Origin: Streptomyces violens | GTDB taxonomy: Bacteria > Actinomycetota > Actinomycetes > Streptomycetales > Streptomycetaceae | Length of the DNA: 64,000 nt | Assembly: GCF_000717745.1 (NCBI RefSeq) | Contig: NZ_JOBH01000006.1 | Coordinates: 186,001-250,000, forward strand | Reading direction: 5' to 3' | Shown here: piece after piece, positions 17,216 to 24,196 of the stretch | Position numbering within the stretch: position 1 is the stretch's first letter | Layout: every line of letters begins with the position of its first letter | Translations under genes and position numbers: made by a program | The notes under the pieces: generated by a model | Told to the model about the DNA's origin: nothing | Database searches by the model: none | What the model saw: the letters and a program-made list of their open reading frames with translations, nothing else

Positions 17216-17931
17216 CGCCCATGGCCACAGGCCCGGTGATCCCGGACTTCGGCACGGTCAGCCCCTGCGTCCGCGACAACGGGCTGTTCTGCGCGGACTG
17301 GTTCGCCGCGAACTGGTCGAGCGTCTTCTGGCCGGCGCTCGCCCAGCACGTCCGGCTCACCGTCATCGCGGTCGGCATCGGCTTCGCCCTCGCCTTCGCG
17401 CTGGCGCTGCTCGCACACTTCCGGCGGTGGCTGGTGCGCCCGCTCGGCGGCCTGGCCTCGTTCCTGTACACGATCCCGCCGCTCGCCCTCTTCACCCTCC
17501 TCGTCCCGGTCACCGGCCTCTCCGTGCTGACCGCCGAGATCGCACTGGTCGCGTACACCCTGATGGTGCTCTTCAAGTCGACGCTGGCCGGGCTCGCCGA
17601 GGTGCCGGAGGCGGTCCGCAGGGCGGGCCTCGGCATGGGGCTGACCCGGCGCGAGATCCTCGTACGCATCGAACTGCCCCTCGCCCTGCCCGCGATCGTC
17701 AGTGGCCTGCGGGTCGCCACGGTGACGACGATCAGCGTGGTCGAGATCGCCGCGTTCATCATCGACCAGGGGCTGGGCTCGCCGATCATCCAGGGCCTGC
17801 AGTCGCCGTTCAACACCCAGTTCATCGGCGCCGGCCTGCTCGCCGTCGCGCTGGCCCTCGCCGCCGACGGGCTGATCGTACTGGCCGGGCGGCTGCTCAC
17901 CCCATGGGCCACGATGCGGAGGAGCGCCTGA
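17212..17931 (+). CDS. OpuC-type ABC permease (first)
   Basis: A 239-residue inner-membrane permease with about six segments. It carries the EAA loop in EVPEAVRRAGLGMGLTRREILVRIELPLALP, split here as RAGLGMGLTRREIL and RIELPLALPAIV, which docks to the ATPase. The N-terminal ~35 residues (CVRDNGLFCADWFAANW) contain two cysteines and would lie outside. It shares start/stop bases with both neighbours (ATGA at 17212, one-base overlap at 17931), so expression is tightly coupled. Confidence 0.92.
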   Translation: MTPMATGPVIPDFGTVSPCVRDNGLFCADWFAANWSSVFWPALAQHVRLTVIAVGIGFALAFALALLAHFRRWLVRPLGGLASFLYTIPPLALFTLLVPVTGLSVLTAEIALVAYTLMVLFKSTLAGLAEVPEAVRRAGLGMGLTRREILVRIELPLALPAIVSGLRVATVTTISVVEIAAFIIDQGLGSPIIQGLQSPFNTQFIGAGLLAVALALAADGLIVLAGRLLTPWATMRRSA

Positions 17932-18581
17932 TGCACACCTTCCTCGACTGCTTCGCCTTCATGGCCGGCCACTTCGGGCTGTTGCTGGACCGTACGATCG
18001 ACCACCTGCTGCTGTCCGCGGCCGCCGTCGCGCTCGCTCTCGTCCTCGCCCTGCCGCTGGGTGTGTGGCTCGGCCATCGCGGGCGCGGCTCGTTCCTCAC
18101 CGTCAGCGTCTCCAACATCGGCCGCGCCCTGCCCTCCCTCGCCCTCATCGCCATCTTCCTGGGTCTCCTCGGCATCGGTTTCGTCAACGTCATGACGGCC
18201 CTCGTCGTCATGGCCGTACCGCCCGCCCTGACACACGCGTACCTGTCGGTGGAGCAGATCGACCGCGACGTCGTACGCGCAGCGCGCGGCATGGGCCTCA
18301 CCGAGCGCCAGATCCTCACCCGCATCGAGCTGCCGCTCGCCCTCCCCGTCCTCTTCACCGGCATCCGCATCGCCGCCGTGTACGTCATCTCCAGCGCGAC
18401 GCTGGCAGCGGTCGCGGGCGGCGGCGGCCTCGGCGACATCATCCTCAACCAGGTCTCGTACGGCCTCTCCGGCGTGATCGCCGCGGCCCTCTGGGTGGCG
18501 GCGCTCGCCCTGGCGGCCGACGCACTGTTCGGGATGCTGGGGACGCGGATCGCCCGGGGCCGGTACGGGGGAGGCCGCTGA
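17931..18581 (+). CDS. OpuC-type ABC permease (second)
   Basis: A 216-residue permease, paralogous to the one before it. Its EAA-type loop reads RAARGMGLTERQILTRIELP. About six hydrophobic segments are visible, including VALALVLALPLGVWLGHRG and IIAALWVA-type helices near the end. It completes a receptor-ATPase-permease-permease set, the OpuB/OpuC arrangement. The 112 bases after it hold the operator of the next gene and no obvious terminator. Confidence 0.92.
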   Translation: MHTFLDCFAFMAGHFGLLLDRTIDHLLLSAAAVALALVLALPLGVWLGHRGRGSFLTVSVSNIGRALPSLALIAIFLGLLGIGFVNVMTALVVMAVPPALTHAYLSVEQIDRDVVRAARGMGLTERQILTRIELPLALPVLFTGIRIAAVYVISSATLAAVAGGGGLGDIILNQVSYGLSGVIAAALWVAALALAADALFGMLGTRIARGRYGGGR

Positions 18582-18622
18582 TCACCGAGGCAGTGCCTTT
18601 CCTCGCCGCTCCCCTCACTCTC

Positions 18623-18667
18623 AGTTGAATGCAGCAACCAAGTGAAATATGGTTGCGCTCTCCAACT
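18623..18667 (+). promoter_or_regulatory. Double inverted operator over the DHA2 pump promoter
   Basis: The site is symmetric: AGTTG, 6 bases, GCAACCA, 9 bases, TGGTTGC, 6 bases, CAACT. It can be read as two opposed copies of AGTTG-N6-GCAACC, the half-site style of MarR-type repressors. A promoter fits inside it: TTGAAT (18625-18630), 17 bases, TATGGT (18648-18653). Binding would occlude the promoter of the efflux pump 27 bases downstream. No MarR gene is in the window. Confidence 0.7.
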
Positions 18668-18693
18668 AGTACGGGGGCGGCAAGAGGAAGGCC

Positions 18694-20817
18694 ATGAGGA
18701 CGACAACGGCATCTGCAGACGCGCGGTCCGGCGGATCCCGGCCCGGGGGACAGGGCGCGCACGCCGCTGCCATGTCCCACCGGCAGATCATGGAGGCGCT
18801 GTCCGGGCTCATGCTCGGGATGTTCGTCGCGGTGCTGTCCTCCACCATCGTCTCCTCGGCGCTGCCGACCATCCTCGCCGACATCGGCGGCGGACAGAGC
18901 GCGTACACCTGGGTCGTCACAGCCGCACTGCTGTCGGTCACGGCGACCACCCCGCTGTGGGGCAAGATGTCGGACCTGGTGAGCAAGAAGCTCCTGGTCC
19001 AGTTCGCGCTGCTGCTCTACATCGTCGCGTCGATCGTCGCCGGCTTCTCGCAGAACGCCGGGATGCTGATCGCCTGCCGCGTGGTGCAGGGCATCGGCGC
19101 GGGCGGGCTGTCCGCGCTGTCACAGGTGATCATGGCGGCCATGGTGTCGCCGCGTGAGCGCGGCCGGTACAGCGGCTACCTCGGCGCGACGTACGCCGTC
19201 GGTACCGTGTCCGGCCCGCTGATCGGCGGTCTCATCACGGACACCTCGTGGCTCGGCTGGCGTTGGTGTTTCTACGCGGTGGTGCCCTTCGCCGTGATCG
19301 CGCTGGTCGTGCTCCAGAAGACCATTCATCTGCCGGTGGTCAAGCGCCAGGTGAAGGCCGACTGGCTGGGCGCCTTCTTCGTCACCGCCGCGGTCTGCCT
19401 GCTGATGGTGTGGGTCACGCTGGCCGGCGACGCGTACGACTGGCTGTCCTGGCAGACCGGTGTGATGGTGCCCGGAGCCGTCTTCCTCGGTCTGGTCTTC
19501 CTCTTCGTCGAGACCCGCGCGAGCGAACCGATCATCCCGCTGCGGTTGTTCCGCAACGCCACCATCGCACTTACCTCCCTCGCGAGCATCTTCGTCGGCG
19601 TCGCCATGTTCGCCGGCACCGTCTTCCTCAGCCAGTACTTCCAGCTGTCCCGCGGCCAGACCCCGACCATGTCGGGCGTCTCGACCATCCCGATGGTGGC
19701 GGGGCTGCTGGTCGCCTCGATGGGCTCGGGCCGGATCATCACCCGCACCGGGCGCTGGAAGATATTCCTCGTCGGCGGCGGGCTCTCCCTCACCGGCGGC
19801 GCGGCCACGCTGGGCCTGATGCGGTACGACACCCCGTACTGGCAGGTCGTCGTCTACATGACCGTGCTCGGCATCGGCATCGGCCTGATGCAGCAGAACC
19901 TGGTACTCGCGGTACAGAACCAGGTCGCCCCGAAGGATCTGGGCGCGGCCGGCTCGCTCGTCACGTTCTTCCGTACCCTCGGCGGCGCCATCGGCGTCTC
20001 CGCACTCGGAGCCGCGCTCAGCACGCGGATCAGCCAGTACATGAAGGACGGCTTCACCTCTCTCGGCATTCCGATGCCGCACGCGCACGGCGGGGGCAAC
20101 ATCCCCGACCTGAAGACGCTCCCGCCCACCATTCGCGGTGTCGTCGAAAGCAGCTACGGCCACGGCATCGCCGATGTCTTCCTTTACGCCGCCCCGTTCG
20201 CCTTCATGGCATTCCTGCTGGCGCTCTGCATCAGGGAAGTGCCGCTGAAGACGGCGAATTCCCTGCAGGAGGCGGCCGCGGAAACCGGCACCGCTGGAAG
20301 CCGGGTGCACGGCTTGGTGCGGGACGCCGATGGCGTCGCGGCGCGTACCGCCGTCGTCACCCTGATCTCCCCGCAGGGACGGCAGTTGGGGCGGATGCCG
20401 GTGGGACCGGACGGTGGATACGACATGGCGGTGCCCGCCGCAGGCAGCTATGTACTGATCGCCGCCGCCGACGGGCACCGGCCGCAGGCATCCACCGTGC
20501 TCATCGGCGACGGCCCGCTCGCCCACGACATCCATCTCTCCGACGCCGCCGCCCCGGCTGCCAGTACCCATATCCAAGGCACGATCAGAACCGGCGCGGA
20601 CCACGGCCCGCTGGCCGGCGCACGGGTCACACTGATCGACGCGGCAGGCAATGTCACAGCCACCGCAACCACCGCCAACGACGGCAACTACGCCTTCAAG
20701 GACCTGCACCCCGGCGAGTACACCCTGATAGCCGGCGGCTACCCACCGACCGCCGCCTCACTGACCGTGACCGGCAACGGAGTGATCAGCCACGATGTGG
20801 ACCTCAGCGACGAATGA
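18694..20817 (+). CDS. DHA2-family MFS drug efflux pump with two C-terminal CarboxypepD_reg-like domains
   Basis: A 707-residue protein. Residues 30-530 are a 14-segment EmrB/QacA-type pump, with motif C-like GATYAVGTVSGPLIGGLI, motif A region GKMSDLVSKKLLVQ and the start AVLSSTIVSSALPTI. Unlike a plain pump (~500 residues) it continues with two beta-sandwich repeats: about 545-622 (GSRVHGLVRDADGVAART, PDGGYDMAVPAAGSYVLIA) and 627-707 (THIQGTIRTGADHGPLAGA, NDGNYAFKDLHPGEYTLIA), which look like carboxypeptidase-regulatory/Cna-B folds. With 14 segments both ends should be cytoplasmic, so the role of the repeats is open. ATG at 18694 follows AAGAGGAAG. Control is probably through the double operator upstream. 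Confidence 0.92.
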   Translation: MRTTTASADARSGGSRPGGQGAHAAAMSHRQIMEALSGLMLGMFVAVLSSTIVSSALPTILADIGGGQSAYTWVVTAALLSVTATTPLWGKMSDLVSKKLLVQFALLLYIVASIVAGFSQNAGMLIACRVVQGIGAGGLSALSQVIMAAMVSPRERGRYSGYLGATYAVGTVSGPLIGGLITDTSWLGWRWCFYAVVPFAVIALVVLQKTIHLPVVKRQVKADWLGAFFVTAAVCLLMVWVTLAGDAYDWLSWQTGVMVPGAVFLGLVFLFVETRASEPIIPLRLFRNATIALTSLASIFVGVAMFAGTVFLSQYFQLSRGQTPTMSGVSTIPMVAGLLVASMGSGRIITRTGRWKIFLVGGGLSLTGGAATLGLMRYDTPYWQVVVYMTVLGIGIGLMQQNLVLAVQNQVAPKDLGAAGSLVTFFRTLGGAIGVSALGAALSTRISQYMKDGFTSLGIPMPHAHGGGNIPDLKTLPPTIRGVVESSYGHGIADVFLYAAPFAFMAFLLALCIREVPLKTANSLQEAAAETGTAGSRVHGLVRDADGVAARTAVVTLISPQGRQLGRMPVGPDGGYDMAVPAAGSYVLIAAADGHRPQASTVLIGDGPLAHDIHLSDAAAPAASTHIQGTIRTGADHGPLAGARVTLIDAAGNVTATATTANDGNYAFKDLHPGEYTLIAGGYPPTAASLTVTGNGVISHDVDLSDE

Positions 20818-20846
20818 GCGCTTGACTCGACGGGGTGCTCAGGCGC

Positions 20847-21218
20847 TCAGGCCCCTTTGTTCCTTCTCGTCAGGCAGAAGGGATGCCCGGCCGGGTCGGC
20901 GAGGACCCGCCATCTGTCGCCGCCCGGTTGGTACTCCGGCTTGACCGCACCCAGTTCCAGCAGCAGGGCCTCGGCCTCGTCGAGGTCATCGACGGCGAAG
21001 TCGAGGTGGATCTGCTGTGGCACGGCGGCCTGGTCGGGCCAGCGCGGAGCCCGGTAGCCATCGACCCGCTGGAAACCGATGAGGAGCCCGTCCCTGCCGC
21101 GGAGCCCCGCGAACTCGCCGTGGGATTTTTCGTGCAACTCGAGCCCGGTGGCCTGCTGGTAGAACGCGGCCAGCGCCAAGGGGTCGGAGCAGTCGAGTGT
21201 GATCGCCGTGAGATCCAT
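20847..21218 (-). CDS. VOC-family (glyoxalase-like) protein
   Basis: A 123-residue single-chain VOC protein with two beta-alpha-beta-beta-beta units: LTAITLDCSDPLALAAFYQQATG, shown in parts as ITLDCSDPLALAAFY and GLELHEKSHGEFAG, then IHLDFAVDDLDEAEALLLELG and RVLADPAGHPFCLTR. Histidine of IHLDF is in the position of a metal ligand. Streptomycetes hold many; functions range from dioxygenases to drug binding. It starts nine bases after the GH16 stop, so it may be read from the glucanase promoter. Confidence 0.85.
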   Translation of the reverse strand: MDLTAITLDCSDPLALAAFYQQATGLELHEKSHGEFAGLRGRDGLLIGFQRVDGYRAPRWPDQAAVPQQIHLDFAVDDLDEAEALLLELGAVKPEYQPGGDRWRVLADPAGHPFCLTRRNKGA

Positions 21219-21227
21219 GTGCGTACC

Positions 21228-22145
21228 TTAGGCGGCGTTCCCGGCCGTGTTGGAGGTGGAGACGCGGACGTGGTCGACGACGAGTTGTTGCGGGAAGGAC
21301 GTCGAGCCGTCGGGGTCACCGGGCCAGTAGCCGCCGACGGCCAGGTTGAGGATGAGGAAGAAGGGCTTGTTGAACACCCATGCCTTGCCGCCGAGATCGG
21401 CGGGTGTGCGGCGCTGGTAGACGGTGCCGTCCACGGACCAGGTGATGGAGTCCGGCGCCCAGTCGATGGCGAAGGTGTGGAAGTCGTCGGCGAATGCCTG
21501 CCCGTTCGGGAGGGAGTACGCCGCGCCGATGCCGCCGCTGCCCGAGTAACCGGGGCCGTGGAGCGTGCCGTGCACCGTACCCGGCTCGAAGCCGACGTTC
21601 TCCATGATGTCGATCTCGCCGCTGTTCGGCCAGCCGACCTGGCCGATGTCGTCACCGAGCATCCAGAACGCCGGCCACATGCCCTGGCCGCGCGGCACCT
21701 TCATCCGCGCCTCGACGTGGCCGTAGGTCGAGGCGAAGCGGCCCGCGGTGTTCAGCCGCGCCGAGGTGTACTCACAACGCCCGTACCAGCACTGGTAGTT
21801 GCCCGGGTTCTCGCGGCGTGCGGTGATGACCAGCTGGCCCTGGCCGTTCAGCGCGGCGTTGGCATTGCCTGCCGTGTAGTACTGCCGCTCGTGGTTGTTG
21901 ACGTTGTCGCCGGTCTCGGTCTGCCACTTACCACCGTCGACCGCTGCCCCGGCCGGGCCGTCGAAGGTGTCCTCGAAGGTCACGGCGCGTATCGCCGCGG
22001 TGGGCGCATCCGGTGGGGGAGCCGCGGCGGCGGAGCCGGGAGCCCAGCTCAGCGCGGCAGTGACTGCCGCGGTGGCCAGGGCGATGCCCCGGAGGGCACG
22101 CCGACGCTCCCGTGACGACACATTGCAGGACTTGCGAAGAGACAT
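21228..22145 (-). CDS. Secreted GH16 endo-beta-1,3-glucanase (laminarinase-like)
   Basis: A 305-residue secreted enzyme. The long signal (RRALRGIALATAAVTAALSW, cleavage near SAAAAPPPD) precedes a complete GH16 jelly roll with the catalytic motif GEIDIMENVG at about 176-185, preceded by GMWPAFWMLGDDIG and followed by WAPDSITWSVDGTVYQ. This is the laminarinase/beta-1,3-1,4-glucanase branch. No carbohydrate-binding module is attached. ATG at 22145 has GAGGCGGG upstream. A TTGACA box and a GAGAGCGCTCTC palindrome lie in its promoter region, suggesting LacI/CebR-type control. Confidence 0.94.
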   Translation of the reverse strand: MSLRKSCNVSSRERRRALRGIALATAAVTAALSWAPGSAAAAPPPDAPTAAIRAVTFEDTFDGPAGAAVDGGKWQTETGDNVNNHERQYYTAGNANAALNGQGQLVITARRENPGNYQCWYGRCEYTSARLNTAGRFASTYGHVEARMKVPRGQGMWPAFWMLGDDIGQVGWPNSGEIDIMENVGFEPGTVHGTLHGPGYSGSGGIGAAYSLPNGQAFADDFHTFAIDWAPDSITWSVDGTVYQRRTPADLGGKAWVFNKPFFLILNLAVGGYWPGDPDGSTSFPQQLVVDHVRVSTSNTAGNAA

Positions 22146-22209
22146 ATGACCCGCCTCGATTGGTCCGGACCTACTGCCTCCGCGAAGTGAATCGCCGCTG
22201 ACGCGTCCC

Positions 22210-22236
22210 TGTCAATACACGCGTGAGAGCGCTCTC
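22210..22236 (-). promoter_or_regulatory. GH16 promoter -35 box and CebR-like palindrome
   Basis: Read on the minus strand, GAGAGCGCTCTC (22225-22236) is a perfect 12-bp palindrome, followed after nine bases by TTGACA (22210-22215), 65 bp before the GH16 start. The palindrome is close to the streptomycete CebR box TGGGAGCGCTCCCA, recognised by a LacI-family repressor of cellulose and glucan genes. A good -10 is not obvious. Confidence 0.6.
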
Positions 22237-22432
22237 GGAAGGCGGGCGATTGGAGAGCTGCATGAATGCCGTGGTGTCAGAAGCCGCCTTCTCGTTATGT
22301 CTTCTGTACTTCCACTGATTCCGTAAGAGCCGGTAATATCGGGTGACTTCTACTCATCGGTGGAAGAAGCCCGCCCTCCCACATGGCGAGCGTGGGCCCC
22401 AGCTTTTGCTGCCAGACAAGGAAAGTCACCAC

Positions 22433-23584
22433 GTGAACCCGTACAGTCCTCCGACCCGGCCAACGCTTCCGGCACGGCCGTGGTGGAAGACCACTCCCGC
22501 CGCGCTGGGCATGATCGTTCTGGTCGCCCTCATCGGCGCCTTATATTTCCCCCTCGGATTCCTCGCGCTGATCGTCGTCATCGTGCTGCTGTGGGTCCTG
22601 CCGCCGTGGCGCTGGTTCGCCAGGCTGGGCGCCAGCTTCGGGGCATTCATCCTGCTGGCGATCGGCGCGGGCCTGGGCGGCCAGCTCGACGACACGGGGA
22701 AGGGCAAACCGCAGCAGGTCGCGACCGAGTCGCGCACGGCGAGCCCGAAGGCGTCCCCGAGCAGGACGCCGGAACGGAAAGCGCCGGACTACATCGGCGT
22801 ACAACTCGACGAGGCGGAGGGCAAGGCCCGCGCTGCCGGCTACACCGTCAGTCACCACGACGCCTCCGCCGAAGACCGGGCGATCGTCGCGCGGTCGGGT
22901 TGGCTCGTGTGCTTCCAGCAGGCCGATCACGATGACAGTCGCCGGCTGATCGACTTCGCCGCGGTCAAGGACAGTGAGACCTGCCCCAAGAAGGACGGCG
23001 CAGAGATCCCCTGGCCCGAGATGCCCGAGCTGCGCGGCAAGACGTGGCAGGTCGCCGTGGTGACCCTGACGGGCATCGGAGTCGACGAGGACGCGATCAA
23101 GGCGAAGGCGCACTACGTCAACGACGACCTGCCGGACGGCGCGTACGACTCCTGGCGGGTGTGCACGCAGGACCCCGCGGAAGGCGAGGACATCACCGCC
23201 GACGCCACGCTCGAACTGGCCCATCCGAAGGCCGGCTGTGCCACGGACGGCTCGTACCTCGGCGACAAGGACCACGACGGCCGTCCGAACTACCGTGACT
23301 CGACCGACGACCGCAACACGACCAGCGGGGGTGGCGGCAGCGGCAGCAGCTCGTCGGGAGGCTCGTCCAGCAGTACCGGTGGGACCAGCAGTATCGGTGG
23401 GTCCAGCACTGGCGGGTCGTCTTCGACCGGCGGCAGTACCGGCGGCAGTACCGGTGGCGGTGGGCTCACCGTCCACCCCGGCTCCTTCTGTGCCCCGGCC
23501 GGCGCGACCGGTGTCACCACGGCGGGCACGCCCATGGTGTGCGGCCCCGGCTCCGACGGCCGTAACCGTTGGCACGCCGCCTGA
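22433..23584 (+). CDS. Membrane protein with PASTA-like repeats and Ser/Gly-rich linker
   Basis: A 383-residue protein of unknown function. Three hydrophobic segments lie near residues 23-85. Two PASTA-like repeats follow: about 115-165 (APDYIGVQLDEAEGKARAAG) and 185-260 (MPELRGKTWQVAVVTLTGIG, WRVCTQDPAEGEDI). Then comes a DKDHDGRPNYRDSTDD calcium-loop-like stretch, about 55 residues of Ser/Gly/Thr repeats (GGSTGGSTGG), and a tail HPGSFCAPAGATGVTTAGTP. PASTA modules of kinases bind cell-wall muropeptides; here no kinase is attached. GTG at 22433 follows AAGGAAAG; an earlier in-frame GTG at 22343 adds 30 doubtful residues. A TTA codon at 22541-22543 suggests bldA dependence. Confidence 0.75.
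   Translation: MNPYSPPTRPTLPARPWWKTTPAALGMIVLVALIGALYFPLGFLALIVVIVLLWVLPPWRWFARLGASFGAFILLAIGAGLGGQLDDTGKGKPQQVATESRTASPKASPSRTPERKAPDYIGVQLDEAEGKARAAGYTVSHHDASAEDRAIVARSGWLVCFQQADHDDSRRLIDFAAVKDSETCPKKDGAEIPWPEMPELRGKTWQVAVVTLTGIGVDEDAIKAKAHYVNDDLPDGAYDSWRVCTQDPAEGEDITADATLELAHPKAGCATDGSYLGDKDHDGRPNYRDSTDDRNTTSGGGGSGSSSSGGSSSSTGGTSSIGGSSTGGSSSTGGSTGGSTGGGGLTVHPGSFCAPAGATGVTTAGTPMVCGPGSDGRNRWHAA
22541..22543 (+). promoter_or_regulatory. In-frame TTA (bldA) codon in the PASTA-like membrane protein
   Basis: The codon encodes the leucine of GALYFPLG. It is the second TTA leucine codon found in this window, so the gene may be translated only when bldA tRNA is abundant. Confidence 0.55.
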
Positions 23585-23664
23585 TCCGGCTCGCGGCGCG
23601 GGTCGCACCGGTAAGGCCGTCTCATCAGTAAAGTGACGGCAGCCCGAGCCAGGGGAGCGGAAGC

Positions 23665-24114
23665 ATGGCAACGCGTATTGGACGGTTTCTCGCCCTTCTC
23701 GTGGGCGGGCTGTTGTTGGTCGGGTGTGGGGAGTCCGTTGCGGCTTCCCGCGAGGTGAGTCTCCATGTCAGTGGTGGCATCGCGGGGGTGCAGCGCGGTA
23801 TCGAGGTAGGCCCCGGCGGGTCGGTGATCCTCGTCGACGGCAAGGGCCGCCATGCGGGCCGGGATCTGTCGGGAGCCGAGCGCGAGAAGCTCGGCTCGCT
23901 GCTGGATGCCGTTGACTTCGCCGCTCTTCCGTCCCGCAGCGTCGACGAGGGCTCCCGCGACCGCTTCGAGTACCGGCTGGCGCACGACGGCCGTACCGTG
24001 ATCACCGACCGCAGCACGGATCTCGGGCCGGCCGATGACCTCATCGATCACCTGGAGAGTTGCATGGACGCGCGTCGGGCGGGTGCCGTGCAGGGGACCC
24101 CAACGCATTCCTGA
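23665..24114 (+). CDS. Emfourin-like lipoprotein (putative metalloprotease inhibitor)
   Basis: A 149-residue lipoprotein with the lipobox LLLVGCGES. The mature part matches the emfourin pattern as I know it: VSLHVSGGIAGVQRGIEV, LSGAEREKLGSLLDAVDFAA, LPSRS and DRFEYRLAHDGRTV. Emfourin inhibits protealysin-type M4 metalloproteases in the cytoplasm of Serratia; here a lipid-anchored version would act outside the membrane. No M4 protease gene is near. ATG at 23665 has GGGGAG upstream. Assignment rests on pattern recognition only. Confidence 0.65.
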   Translation: MATRIGRFLALLVGGLLLVGCGESVAASREVSLHVSGGIAGVQRGIEVGPGGSVILVDGKGRHAGRDLSGAEREKLGSLLDAVDFAALPSRSVDEGSRDRFEYRLAHDGRTVITDRSTDLGPADDLIDHLESCMDARRAGAVQGTPTHS

Positions 24115-24130
24115 CCTGGGCGGATGTTTT

Positions 24131-24167
24131 ACTCACGTCATCCGGAATCGACCCGGATGACGTGAGT
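24131..24167. repeat. Perfect 15-bp inverted repeat between emfourin-like and epoxide hydrolase genes
   Basis: ACTCACGTCATCCGG (24131-24145) and CCGGATGACGTGAGT (24153-24167) are exact complements with a 7-base spacer. It begins 16 bases after the emfourin-like stop and ends 29 bases before the hydrolase start. It lacks a T-run; TACTGT at 24167-24172 could be a -10 box. It may be a terminator, an operator for the hydrolase, or both. Confidence 0.7.
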
Positions 24168-24196
24168 ACTGTCCAGACGCAACGTCAGGAGAAGCC

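Noticed and set aside
23325-23465. CRISPR-like or tandem-repeat array
   Set aside because: The repeats are short Gly/Ser/Thr codons inside a protein linker; there are no unique spacers.
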